A DNA stretch of 64,000 nucleotides from Boletus sp. NGJ (taxonomy: Eukaryota; Basidiomycota; Agaricomycetes; Boletales; Boletaceae), in assembly GCA_019096195.1 (NCBI GenBank), contig JAGTXK010000229.1:124001-188000 (forward strand), given 5' to 3'. Positions within the stretch are counted from its first letter, which is position 1. Every line of letters starts with the position of its first letter. Below the pieces are notes generated by a model that worked only from the letters and a program-made list of their open reading frames with translations, made no database searches and had not been told where the DNA came from. The translations under genes and the position numbers were made by a program. Below, piece after piece: positions 20,471-30,816 of this stretch.

Positions 20471-21964
20471 ATGTCGAGCCCACCGTCGCAGTCTCTGCAC
20501 GCTTCCATGCACGCACCAAAGCCGGAGCGTCCAGTGGCCGCCGCACGACCACCATCTCTCAACCAGCTTGCCGCGCGTATCAACCTCAACTCTACCAGCA
20601 CAACCGCATCAGCAACCAGCTCGCCCGCTCGCCCACGTCTCGTCGCCTCCATCCTTCGGACTGGCTCGCAGACGTCTCTGTCGACTACTTCCACCAACGA
20701 CTCCATCGCTGTCAATGCGCCGTCCACTCGCTCAACGTCCCCGGCACTGACAGCTTCGGTCATCGCCACGCCTCCTAAGTCCACTACGCCTTCCATTCCG
20801 GAGGATGCCCTAATGGAGACCGAACCTCTTGCCGAGGAAAGCCTGAACGAGCTTAATCAAGAAACTGGCACCGTTACGAAGCCTCCCGAGAAGAAGGTCA
20901 AAGGGTACAAGAACATCCCAAGTCTCGATGCTATCACTGCCCGCCTGGCCAAGGCGAGATCGCTTAGTATCGATGGATCAGCACGCCCCCCAGAAGCAGA
21001 GATGGTCGAAGATCCGAAGACGCCTGGTGCAGTTATGAAGGCACCGGAGCATCCCCTCCAGTTTACTTGGTGTGTGAACATGCTTAGCTCAGGGACGACC
21101 GTTCCATATCCATATCTTTGTCATATTCACAGGACGATCTACCACGACACCAAATCCAAGGCTCCCTTTGTACCCGCCAAAGGCGCCGGTGAGGAGAGCG
21201 TTCCTTTTATTGTTGTTCCCGAGTCCGAGGATTATGAGGCGGGGCTGACCGTCATTGGTGAATTCGACACTGTTGAATCATTTTGCCGTTATTTCAACTG
21301 GCTCAAGCCACCGTCGAAGCTCGAGCGGAACTCGAACTATCATATCTTCAAGTCCGGGATCAAGCCCATGTGGGAAGATGCCGCCAATGCGCAAGGTGGA
21401 AAGTGGGTCCTTACGATGAAGAATAATCCTGCCTTGCTGGATCGGTGTTGGGCTTGGCTGGCGATGGCGCTGGTAGGGGAGGAACTAGAGGATGGTGATG
21501 AAATTTGCGGGGCAGTCGTGAGCCTGAGAAGCAAGGTGGATCGTATTCAGTTGTGGACACGGAGCAAAGACGACGTAGAGCGACTGAACGGCATCGGGAA
21601 GAAGCTTGTCAAACTGCTGGATGTCTCCGAGGCTGACAGCATTGGCCTCGAGTTCCAGGTTCGTCCCTTGGCTCTCCAGCAGGTACAACCATTGATCGAC
21701 GCCATATTTTGGTGCTTCCAGTACAATACAGAGGATCGGCCCTTGCCGAACAAGTTCCTGTCCATCCAAGCGATGCCATCTACATCCTATCGGTCGACAT
21801 TTGGCGCGTCGGCCACTCATAGTCACAAGGGTTCCTTTGGAAACGTTACCAGTCCCACCAGTGAGGCTGGGACACCCGCAAGCACTGCGAGTGGTGGCGC
21901 CTTCGGAAGTTTTGGGATCGGCAACATTGGCGGGACTGGATGGAGAACTAATAAACGAACATGA
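20471..21964 (+). CDS. eIF4E2: eIF4E2/4EHP-type cap-binding protein
   Basis: Three exons (20471-21069, 21133-21658, 21722-21964) give 455 residues. A 190-residue low-complexity Ser/Thr/Pro/Ala N-terminus precedes the eIF4E fold: FTWTIYHDT across the first intron, DYEAGLTVIGEFDTVESF, NYHIFKSGIKPMWED, GGKWVLTM, RCWAWLAMALVGEELEDGD, EICGAVVSLRSKVDRIQLWT and GLEFQ. The first cap-stacking Trp of canonical eIF4E is Tyr here (DYEAG), and the FW position is FC. Both point to the class II (4EHP) group that represses translation rather than the initiation factor. The second cap-stacking Trp (PMWED) is kept. Both introns are exactly 63 nt and free of stops, so retention would leave the frame open. A decayed copy of the 3' part lies just downstream. 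Confidence 0.88.
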   Translation: MSSPPSQSLHASMHAPKPERPVAAARPPSLNQLAARINLNSTSTTASATSSPARPRLVASILRTGSQTSLSTTSTNDSIAVNAPSTRSTSPALTASVIATPPKSTTPSIPEDALMETEPLAEESLNELNQETGTVTKPPEKKVKGYKNIPSLDAITARLAKARSLSIDGSARPPEAEMVEDPKTPGAVMKAPEHPLQFTWCVNMLSSGTTVPYPYLCHIHRTIYHDTKSKAPFVPAKGAGEESVPFIVVPESEDYEAGLTVIGEFDTVESFCRYFNWLKPPSKLERNSNYHIFKSGIKPMWEDAANAQGGKWVLTMKNNPALLDRCWAWLAMALVGEELEDGDEICGAVVSLRSKVDRIQLWTRSKDDVERLNGIGKKLVKLLDVSEADSIGLEFQVRPLALQQVQPLIDAIFWCFQYNTEDRPLPNKFLSIQAMPSTSYRSTFGASATHSHKGSFGNVTSPTSEAGTPASTASGGAFGSFGIGNIGGTGWRTNKRT

Positions 21965-22169
21965 AGCATGGCACAGCAGTGTTTTGGAGAGAAGTTAGCC
22001 CCGTTGCGAGAAGTTGTGGAAAGTTACTGTATGTACTTCGTTCGGCAATACCTCACTGTTCGCATTTCATCGATTCATCAATCAACTTGAAGCAATGGAA
22101 AATATTGGACGTAAATTATTATCTTTGGTGGTGTTCTCACCCGATTACTTCCCATGGCCACAGTCCAAG

Positions 22170-22530
22170 GGTCCCCTGTTTACTTGGTGTGTGAACACCG
22201 CTGTAGAATAAGATTACCGTTACTGAGCGGAACTAAAATTATGTATCACATCCTTACGTTTGGGGTCAAGATGTCATGAATGTGCATGGTGGAAAGGGGG
22301 TCCTTGCGATGAAGAATAACCCAAGAGGTTGTTTGGGCTCGTCGGCGGGAGCTGGAGGGTGATGGCGTCGTGAGCCTGAGAAGTCACCAGGGGACACGCC
22401 ATCCAATCATGGACGAGCTATTTGTCAAGCTGCTGCATGTGGCATCAGTCATGTGTACAAACAGAAAACGTTACCATTCTCACCGGTGCTGGTGAGGCTG
22501 GGACACCCACGAGTACCGTCGCGGTGATTA
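22170..22530 (+). pseudogene. eIF4E2 3' fragment
   Basis: Scattered but collinear matches to the intact gene 1 kb upstream: TTTACTTGGTGTGTGAACA (as at 21062), CCTTGCGATGAAGAATAA, GTCGTGAGCCTGAGAAG, TTGTCAAGCTGCTG, AAACGTTACC and GTGAGGCTGGGACACCC. Most of the coding sequence between these islands is lost, and it cannot encode a cap-binding fold. The matches include the splice donor region, so it derives from genomic DNA rather than from a spliced message. Confidence 0.7.
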
Positions 22531-22851
22531 ATATTAATCAACTCTGTGTTCCTTAGAGTCTGACATTGTCTATCATCTCAAGAAATTTATTACGAGCTGT
22601 GTCACATTTAATTTTTCTTGGTGCTTCTCACCCACTCCCTCCCACAGACCCATCTTCTCACCTCATACGCCCTGTCCCTATGTATATTGAAAAATTTCAA
22701 CCAGATGTATAGTAAGTCGGGCCTTGAAATGAATCTTAATCGATAATTATATGGCGATGCCTGGTATGTTTGCCCATGCAAGCGTCATTCCGCGCGACGC
22801 TGTCTTTGTGGAACCAAACTTTTGACCTCTCGAGCCAAAACCAACTTTCCG

Positions 22852-24848
22852 ATGTCTCTCAGTGATGAAATTGAGCTCGCGTGGGCGCCAGGGTTGGTTG
22901 GTAAGCTTCACCTATGTTGCATTGTATATCATCCCTGGCTAACGATTAGTGTAGGATTCGTGGTGTCACTGATGTAAGTAAAAAATAATTTCCACCTGCC
23001 AAGGATCGGCCAAGTCGTTTCAACGACACGATAAAGTCGACGGACATGGCTGGCTTGTCGATGATGTCAGGTAGGTCAACGGAACAGGATGAGGCTGATC
23101 AGATCTGGAATTATTAGGTTATTCGGGTGTACGTTGGGGCAGTCCATGTTTTACTATTCGAGTTTTCCTCAAGACCTCAGGTCATTGAAGGCCTTGGTGC
23201 GTGGTTTCGTTTGTATCGTACGGGCCATTCTGAACATAGGTGACCGCCAGGTGACATTCCTTCTGTATGTTCACGTTGACGTTGGTGATTGATAACAGAT
23301 TCTCACTCCGTCTGATGGAATACTCTAGGGCAATGGATGTTCTGCATACGATTGTCACTGTCAGGGTTCATTGGGATCTCTCTGTACTGTGCCATGGCAC
23401 GCGTACCTTATTCTGTCCTCCAACACTCCCGTGGTGGGTGTAGGTTTGGTGGATTCGTGGACTTATAGGCTGACCGGTTGTGGACGGGAATGCTCGTGTA
23501 GGGAAATGGTGGTACGCAGATCCAGTCGAGCCTTGTCGAGGTATCCCAATCAAATGATTTTGCCAGGCAGCCATATTCATCAGTGTAAGTCCTTCTTGCG
23601 TCCCGGGCCTATGTCGAGGTCGCTAACCCGGGCATCACAAGTATATTATGATTTCCATGGTCCAATGGTGAGTTTACAGGTTTGTTCTCGAGATGATCAG
23701 CTTACACGAATAGCTTTTATGCTCATAGAGTTTGGATAAGTGAGTTCGGAGATTTTACTTTTCCTGACACATGTTTCCTAACAGAAGGGATTGGCATTAG
23801 TCAGTAAACGAAATGTGTTCTTGACATTTTTGATCGTGAGGAAAATGGTCGCTGTATTTTGTACAACATTTTACTGATGGAGGTGGGCGTAGATGTCGAC
23901 AACGTTGACGCAATTCGGTACATGGTTCCAGTATGGTTGGGATAGATGAAACTAAATTGCCTCCACATTCGTAGCGTTCGGACTGGGTTCGTACTGTCCA
24001 CCTTCCTCAAAATTGTATGACAATACTGAGTCGCTCGCCCACTTCAAAAGTTTACTCATACGTAGCGTATGTATATTCTGTCCTACGTCTATCTCGATGA
24101 GCTGAGACAATCTGCTCAGCCTCGTTACCCGTAGCGCGACGGTCATCAGTACTACCCCGGTACGTCCGTTTATCGTTTACTCACCGAGTCATCCTCTAAT
24201 CTTCTCTCCTTCACATTTCAGTGGTCTCCACGGTCCGCGCTTTTTGGAGCCATCTGTGACGTCTTGATCACCGGGTCCGTGTTTTTTTACCTTCGAGAAG
24301 GCTATCGAGAGGTTCGGAGGTACGTCGCATATCATTCCATTTTCGATGACCTTTTACTTATGATCGTAAGGTCACAAAACTATCTTCGACACTTGATGCT
24401 CGTATTTATCAATATGGGGCTCTTGACATGGTGAGCGAGTAATGCCTGGTGTCCAATCTGACTTATCCTGGATCGTTTCGCCTCGCAGTCTCATTTCGAT
24501 TGGGTGGTGTCTGCTGGTATGTCTAGCATCATCGTTTGAGAGAGCACACAGGTAATGAGTATGGATGCAGTTCGTCGTACGGAACGCAAGTCACTTTGTT
24601 GCATTGCCTACAACCTTTATATGCAAAGGTGAGTCTTTCCGCCTTGTGGATGTTTTGGGCTCAATCCGTGTTGGCTGCTTAGTGTATGCCAACTCGATGA
24701 TGGCGGTGTAAGTAGTTTCATCATGTGCTCCGTTTCCGAGCTGATACAAACGTTCGAGGCTAGGTTGAATGCGCGAAGATCAGTACGAGAGCGAGAACAG
24801 GATCTGATAGCAAATGGCCATAATCTTGCTACCATTGATATCAAGTAG
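22852..24848 (+). CDS. DUF6534 membrane protein (left-arm copy)
   Basis: Exons that can be placed: 22852-22900 (MSLSDEIELAWAPGLV), 22955-22973, 23118-23196 (LFGCTLGQSMFYYSSFPQD, then LRSLKAL), part of 23300-23390 with AMDVLHTIV, about 24236-24320 (DVLITGSVFFYLREGYREV), 24385-24430 (LRHLMLVFINMGLLTW) and the last exons with YANSMMAV and LNARRSVREREQDLI, ending at TAG 24848. These are the successive landmarks of the DUF6534 seven-helix family of basidiomycetes (GxL/Q-Yy-fP-D-lKalV, D-vLIt-s-yyLr, lm-tGlLT, Y-NSmmA-LNaR). Some middle exons are not resolved. The paralogue at 30817-32829 preserves the same ends, which argues that both are or were recently functional. Plasma-membrane location and a sensory role are conjecture. 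Confidence 0.7.
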
Positions 24849-25185
24849 TCTTCGAATACTGTTTGGGTTAACATGTATGATATAGGGACTGCTCCTGGTG
24901 TTGGTATATCTGACCATGCCTGTAATTCGGGGGGCATCATGTCTGCGGTTACGACATCATTGTGCCCAGCTCCAGAACCAGTGAATTTCAGCTCGAGTGA
25001 ACTCCTCCTCTTCTGAGATGATACATGTCGTCCGAGATTAGGCTGAATATAAAATTTGCGCAAAGGCTGGTACGAAACAAGTGGGTACACTCGTGCCGCC
25101 ATCAATATCAATCAGTTTAAGATGAATGATCTGGTGATTGTCCTGGTGTGGTGTCAATGTATCTGACCATTCTTGTAATACTTGG
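24720..25185 (+). repeat. Imperfect direct duplication
   Basis: The tail of the DUF6534 gene and its flank (24760-24935: GAGGCTAGGTTGAATG, GCTACCATTGATATCAAG, TATCTGACCATGCCTGTAAT) recurs in degraded form at 25030-25180 (GAGATTAGGCTGAATA, GCCGCCATCAATATCAATC, TATCTGACCATTCTTGTAAT). It is a local tandem copy of about 250-300 nt. Confidence 0.55.
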
Positions 25186-25219
25186 ATTGCTGGCTCGAAG
25201 GGTGGTAACCAAAAAAAAG

Positions 25220-25303
25220 TGGACAAATCCGGACTCGAACCGGAGACCCCCCGCACTCAGCGCCATGCTAAGCGGATGTGATAACCAGCTACACCATATG
25301 CCC
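25220..25303 (-). tRNA. tRNA-Ala (anticodon AGC) with a 10-nt intron
   Basis: On the minus strand: acceptor stem GGGCATA/TTTGTCC (one mismatch, one wobble), D-arm GTGT-loop-TCAC, anticodon stem TCCGC/GCGGG around loop TTAGCA-T, and T-arm TCCGG-TTCGAGT-CCGGA. The loop reads anticodon AGC. Ten extra nucleotides (TGGCGCTGAG) sit after position 37, the normal place for a nuclear tRNA intron. The gene is followed by a T8 run, a Pol III terminator. Total 84 nt. Confidence 0.85.
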
Positions 25304-25482
25304 CCATGCAAGAACATCACTTCTGCAAAGAAATGAATTAAAATAAAGAAAAAAGAAAAAAGAAAAAGAAAACAGCGTGTGAACACGTCAATCCGCGCTT
25401 CTGCACAGCCACCCGCGTGATCGAACGCCGTCCTCGTCATTTTCAGGATTGTTGTCGAAACAGCCCAACGAACCCCCCAATA

Positions 25483-28400
25483 ATGGACGTCGAGCGAGAA
25501 GCAGAGAGCAACGATACTGGCAGTACAATACAGCCCGATGTCGCGATGGACGACGAGCAGGACCAACGACAACATCCACAACAGCCGATTGCCACCGAAT
25601 CACTCGCCAAGGACGACGACGACGCTACGACCATGCCACCGTTCGTATCCCCATCGAACCCAGAACCCATAGCGAGCGAGTTCCAGACTCCAGTGTCTGG
25701 TGCGTCCGATCAGCCATTGGTCACAGCCGAGGAGGACGTGGCGATGGACATAGCCGAAGGGGAAATTGTCGAGGAACAGCCAGGGAGAGCCGACCGTATA
25801 GGCAGCGAGGCATCAGAGCCTACAATCGCCATAAATTTTACGGAGTTACCACCACCAGCCGAGGAACTCGCGGAGGTGAAGCGAGCCGTCAGCGTGCCAC
25901 CCATGCAGCCCAACGCGGAACCTGCGCCAACACAGTCTCCCGCACCCATGGTTCTCGAGTCGTTTGCGCCGTCCTCGAATGCGTTACCGTCTAGTATGCG
26001 GCTGCCACCACTTTCTTACATCGATGGTCAGCCTCAGGAACGTCAACTGAATGTCACGGACGCGTTGAGCTATCTCGACGCCGTCAAGGTCCAATTTCAG
26101 GACCAACCGGAGGTGTACAATCAATTTTTGGATATCATGAAAGACTTCAAGAGTCAGCTGTGAGTGTCGTCCCTGGTTCCTCGACGGATGAGATGGTCAT
26201 GTTTCGTACAGGATAGACACGCCAGGTGTTATCAGACGCGTCTCTCACCTGTTCAGTGGGCATCCAGCGCTCATCCAAGGGTTCAACACGTTCCTTCCGG
26301 TTGGTTACCGTATAGACTGCTCTACGGATCCACAATACTCTACTATGATCACTGTTACTACACCTTCCGGAACGACACTTCAGTCAACCCGCGACGAGCC
26401 AACTGGCCCAAATGGTTCACAGGGCTCTTCTTTTCCTCGTCTCGACGCACCAGCTGCAGGCCCATCTAACCCCCTTCCACCTGATCCGAGCGTGTATGGC
26501 GTGGGGTTGGACAGTGTAGCCATCGAACCCGCCGTGCAATACGTGCAGAAAATCAAACAGCGATGTGACGAAGCGACATACCGTCGTTTCCTAGAGATAC
26601 TAGGGAGGTATCATAACATGGCTGACGCTGTCGATGAGGTAAATCCATTTTGCGCGCATATATTGCTTACAGATCATTGAATGGTGTGTTCCATCCAGAG
26701 AGAAGTGTCTGCCGAAATCGCTCGACTGTTCAAAGATGATCCCGATTTGCGTTCGGATTTTCGAATATTCATGCCTGAGAAGAGCCAAGCATTCTTCGAT
26801 GACATGGAAGACAGTCTCCTTTCCGCTCCTACAGAAGCCAGGCGCACGAGATCCAACACGCCTCTGGACAGATCCACACGGCGTAGACCAGAAGTCTCCC
26901 TTGCGGCAGCCGCAGAAGCAGCGACTGTCCCCCAGAAGCGAAAGCGCAAAGTCAACGAACGTGAGCGTGAGAGAGAGATAGCGCCTAAGACTGCTCCCAG
27001 TCAGCGTGTACGTCTATTTTTAGCCCTACTTTTTCCCGAGGTGCTAATGCTGAGCAAAGCCCAAACAGGCAACTTTGGCCGTCAACGGCACCGCCAATGG
27101 CGTGGATCGAGTTCCGTCTCCAGGCATTTCCTCGCTCCGCCAGGTGCAACTGCAGCAGGCGCAACAACCGCAGTTTACTGCCACTTCTATCCCTGCGCCA
27201 AATCTCGACGAAACGCACTTTTTCGACCGCGTCAAACGAGCGATCAACAATCGCGACGCGTTCAATGAATTCTTGCGCCTCGTTAATTTGTTCACTCAAG
27301 AGCTAATTGATACGGCCCGCCTCGTCCGCGAGGCACGGAATTTCCTCGGAGATGGCGAGCTCATGCGTCAGTTTAGAGAGATTCTCGGCTGGGATGATAG
27401 GAGAGAGAGGGAGAGATGGTTGTTGGAGGAGCAACAACAACAACAATCGTGGGCGCGTGCACAGGGCCAGAGTGCACCCAACATGCCTCTGAGACCAGGC
27501 CGAATCAATACTGGATTGCAGTTGGGCAGCTACAGGCGTATGCCATCTACCGTACGTATACATCCCTTGCAGCGAACGGGATTGCTGACCATCGTGGTTG
27601 ACGTGCACAGGAAGCTCAAGTGACCTGTTCGGGGCGTGACGAGATGTGCAAGTCGGTCTTGAATGATGAATGGGTCTCTCATCCAACATGGTCGAGCGAA
27701 GACTCCGGATTCATCGCTCACAAGAAGAACGTGTACGAAGAAGCCCTCCATCGTTCGGAAGAAGAGCGGCATGAATACGACTTTCATATTGAAGCGATCG
27801 TTCGGACGATTGGGATGCTCGAACCGATTAACAACAAGATTGCCCAGCTCTCCCAGGAAGAACGTGCCGTGTTCAAGCTGAAGCCCAACTTGGGTGGATC
27901 TGGGAAGAGCATACACCAGCGCATCATCAAGAAGATATACGGTCGAGAAGCTGGTTTGGACGTGCTCCAGGCAATGCAGGAAACCCCAGCAATCGCCATT
28001 CCCGTCGTACTCATGCGGCTCAAGGAGAAAGAGGAAGAGTGGAAACGGGCACAAAGGGAATGGAACAAGATATGGCGCGAAGTCGATGCGCGCAACTACC
28101 ACAAGTCGCTTGACCACCAAGCCATCAACTTCAAGACGACGGATAAAAAAGCGATCGCCGCGCGTGCGTTTGTCTCACAGATGGAGGCGGTGCGGGATGA
28201 GCAAATGGACAAGCGGGCGTCATACATCGACCCGTTGTTTGCGCGCACGCGACCGAGACATCAGTTGGCATATGATATCGAAGACGTAGGCGTGCTGCAA
28301 GACGTCATCAAGTTGACGTTGTCACTGTTGGATCGGACGCAAGGCCAAATTAATGGCGCGGATCGCAAGCGAGTCGAAGCGTTCTTGAGGAGTTTCATTC

Positions 28401-30191
28401 CGCTCTTTTTTGTCCTCGACCACGAGGCATTCAATCGGGCGTTCGTTGTGCAAGAGGTGGTCGACGGGGAAGGTGGGGACGATGCAAGCAGCATTGCTGA
28501 CGACGGCGAGACGGCGAGCGCGGTGAGCGGGAGCTCATCGCGTGCGGGAGGGAACCGAGGTCGCAAGGCGGGTGGTGCCTCCACAAGCGGTGATTTGAGA
28601 AAGAAGTTGTTGAAGAGTGAACAAGCCAAGTCGACCAGCCGGAAGACGCGTGCCCAAGATGGGACCTCACCTGCTCCATCTCGACCTGTGTCACCAACAC
28701 CGCCTGACGCGATGCAAGTCGAGGGAGTGGAGGAAGGGAAAGCCGAAGGTGAAGGCGCTTCGCCATCAAGACCTGCGTCACGAAAACACGTCTTTTTCGG
28801 CAACAACATATATTATGTGTTATTGCGATTACTCGAGGTAAGTTGAGCATACCGCATTGCTCAATACGGGGACTGATGAACCGGTTCTGTTAGGTGTTGT
28901 ACTCCCGTTTCTTATTTTTCAAGAACCTTGCCCTGTCGATGGCCAACCAACCCCCCAAAACCGCCGCCGCCGCCGCGGCTTCCAAAAACAAGCTGTCGAC
29001 ATTACCCCAGTTCGTCCAGCTGGACGAAAGAATCACACACGCGGAGCACTATTACGATCTCATACTCGAGTCTTGCGAACGATTGTTTGACAACGAGATC
29101 GATCAACATGCGTTCGAGGAACAAATGCGGTTCATGTTTGGGTACCGGGTTTGTTTCCGTTCTCCGACCCAATTTCATGCCAACTCAGTTCCGAGACGTA
29201 GGATGCATACCGTATATTCACGATTGACAAGGTGCTGGGTGCGTTTATCAAACAGGTGCAACTCGTGCTGTCAGACCCTCGCTGTCACGATTTGCTCGAA
29301 CTTTTGAGACGAGACCGAGCGTTGTCGTCGCCCACAACGCAAGATCAGACGAATAGCCGGCGATTAGCAGAGAATATCATGGGTCCGGACGAGAACATCT
29401 ACCGAATCGATTGGGTGCGTCATCCCGTATGCTGCTACTCGATTGATATACTGAAAGCGAGACTAGATACAGAACACGAAGACGATGACCGTACAGTTGT
29501 TGGCAAAAGACGACTCGAAGGCCTATGACGCGGAGATTCTAGCTGAGCGATGGCAGTCGTATATTGACGCGTACGTTTCGGTAGGTGTTTCCCTTTGGTG
29601 TGTCGTCGTGCGAGTAAACGCAGGGTGATCAGGGTGACTCGGCGCACGGTCTTCCTATATCCAGACTCCAACGACCGTTTTTGAAAAAGTATGTTAAAGT
29701 CCAGGTGTAGTTTTATCTGGTCTCGCTCGTTGACACGCACACGTACTTCCAGGAACGTACGACCATCTGTGACGGCAACGACGCCCGACGTGCTTGCCCG
29801 TGGCGCGCTGGAGATCCGTGTATGCGTGCGTACGTATCGCTTGTTTTACGTCCCGCATACGGAAGACTTTTTGTTCCACGTGTTGAGCGAGGATGAGAAG
29901 GTGAGGATGGGGGAGACGAAGACGAAGTTGAGGGAGAGGCAACAAGCGTGGGCGAGGCGGGTGGAGACGGGCGAGTGGTTGTCTGAACGGAGGGTGGCCA
30001 CGAGTGCGGGAGGGGAGGCGAAGCCTGCACTAGAAGGGAATTCAGTCCCGAGTACAGGTGTGGGCGGTGCAGGTACGGAGGTGGCTGCGGGGTCCGGGCC
30101 TAGCGCTGAAGGAAGCACGAGTGCGAGCGTCGAGGCGGACGTGGTCGATCATGATGTTGGTGCGAGCGTCAGCGTCGTCTCTGCTTCATGA
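25483..30191 (+). CDS. SIN3: SIN3 transcriptional co-repressor scaffold
   Basis: Ten exons (25483-26159, 26212-26638, 26699-27007, 27069-27551, 27611-28837, 28894-29148, 29202-29414, 29473-29580, 29633-29688, 29753-30191) join in consistent phases to about 1397 residues. An acidic, disordered N-terminus leads to PAH1 ([17 protein letters not shown] to [17 protein letters not shown]), PAH2 ([20 protein letters not shown] to DFRIFMPEK) and PAH3 ([19 protein letters not shown]). Next comes the HDAC-interacting region ([60 protein letters not shown]), a charged linker, and the C-terminal SIN3 region ([46 protein letters not shown]). It scaffolds the Rpd3-type histone deacetylase complex in the nucleus. 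The exon at 29633 has an alternative in-frame acceptor nine nt upstream. A relic of its 5' end lies at 30430-30640. Confidence 0.95.
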
Positions 30192-30429
30192 CGAACATGC
30201 AGTGTTGTCAAGGTCAGTCGATAAATAGTCCATGTTTCAGTTACCGATGACTGGGTCAATGACCTGTCCATCTCTTGCTTGGTATTGTGTAATTTAGAGG
30301 TTAATATGTTATAAGTTTAAGTGGGGAAGTCACGGTCTAGTGATTGCTCGTCGATGAAGGGACACTTCAAGAAATGTCAGCTGGTTGCTCCAACTCGGGT
30401 TACTCGACACGTAGACTTTAGCTTTGTCC

Positions 30430-30640
30430 TGGCATCGCCTCGTTCTGCTCGGCAGCCTCGGCTGTGACCAATGACTGATCGGACGCACCATAGCCCGCTA
30501 TGAGTTCTAGTTCGACGGGGACACCAACACTGGTACGGCCGTAGCGTCGCCGTCGGTGATAATCGGTTGTTGTGGATGTTATCTTTGGTCTTGCTCGACG
30601 TCCATCGCGACGCGTGTATCAGCCCAGAAGGAGAGGGCAT
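30430..30640 (-). pseudogene. Relic of the SIN3 5' coding region
   Basis: The minus strand reads GTCGCGATGGACGTCGAGCA, then ACATCCACAACA, GGTGCGTCCGATCAG and TTGGTCACAGCCGAGG. All are collinear with 25535-25735 of SIN3, with small deletions and frame changes. It ends before any PAH domain, so it cannot function as SIN3. Confidence 0.75.
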
Positions 30641-30816
30641 GTAAACTCATCAGAAGGTCAATTTCGTGCTCGTGAGGCCAAATATTGAGTTCTAGTGTGT
30701 GACCAGAAAGAGCCGGGTATGTATTCCGATCACTGAGGAACGAAGATTATTTACAGGCATGGTCAGATACACCAAGACTAGGGCAAACCCTAGATCATGC
30801 GTTTTAATCCAGAAGC

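Larger units (their letters stand above)
22010..25745 (+). repeat. Left arm of a large inverted duplication
   Basis: This arm is the inverse of 30430-33430. Shared, in mirrored order: the 3' flank of the eIF4E2 gene (22040-22110 against 33290-33390, with GATTCATCA in both); an eIF4E2 3' relic; the DUF6534 gene; its downstream block (TATCTGACCATGCCTGTAAT); and the first part of SIN3 (about 25530-25745 against 30640-30430). Identity varies from loose to nearly perfect. The spacer between arms is the body of SIN3. The tRNA at 25220-25303 has no counterpart in the other arm. Confidence 0.8.

Noticed and set aside
22852-24848. Calling the left DUF6534 copy a pseudogene
   Set aside because: Exon ends, the N-terminal exon and the C-terminal NSMMA-LNARRSVRERE block are preserved in both copies with conservative changes, so a living gene with unresolved middle exons is the better reading.
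25148-25336. Open frame containing TNPDSNRRPPALSAM on the plus strand
   Set aside because: It is the antisense reading of the tRNA-Ala gene, a well-known false protein pattern.
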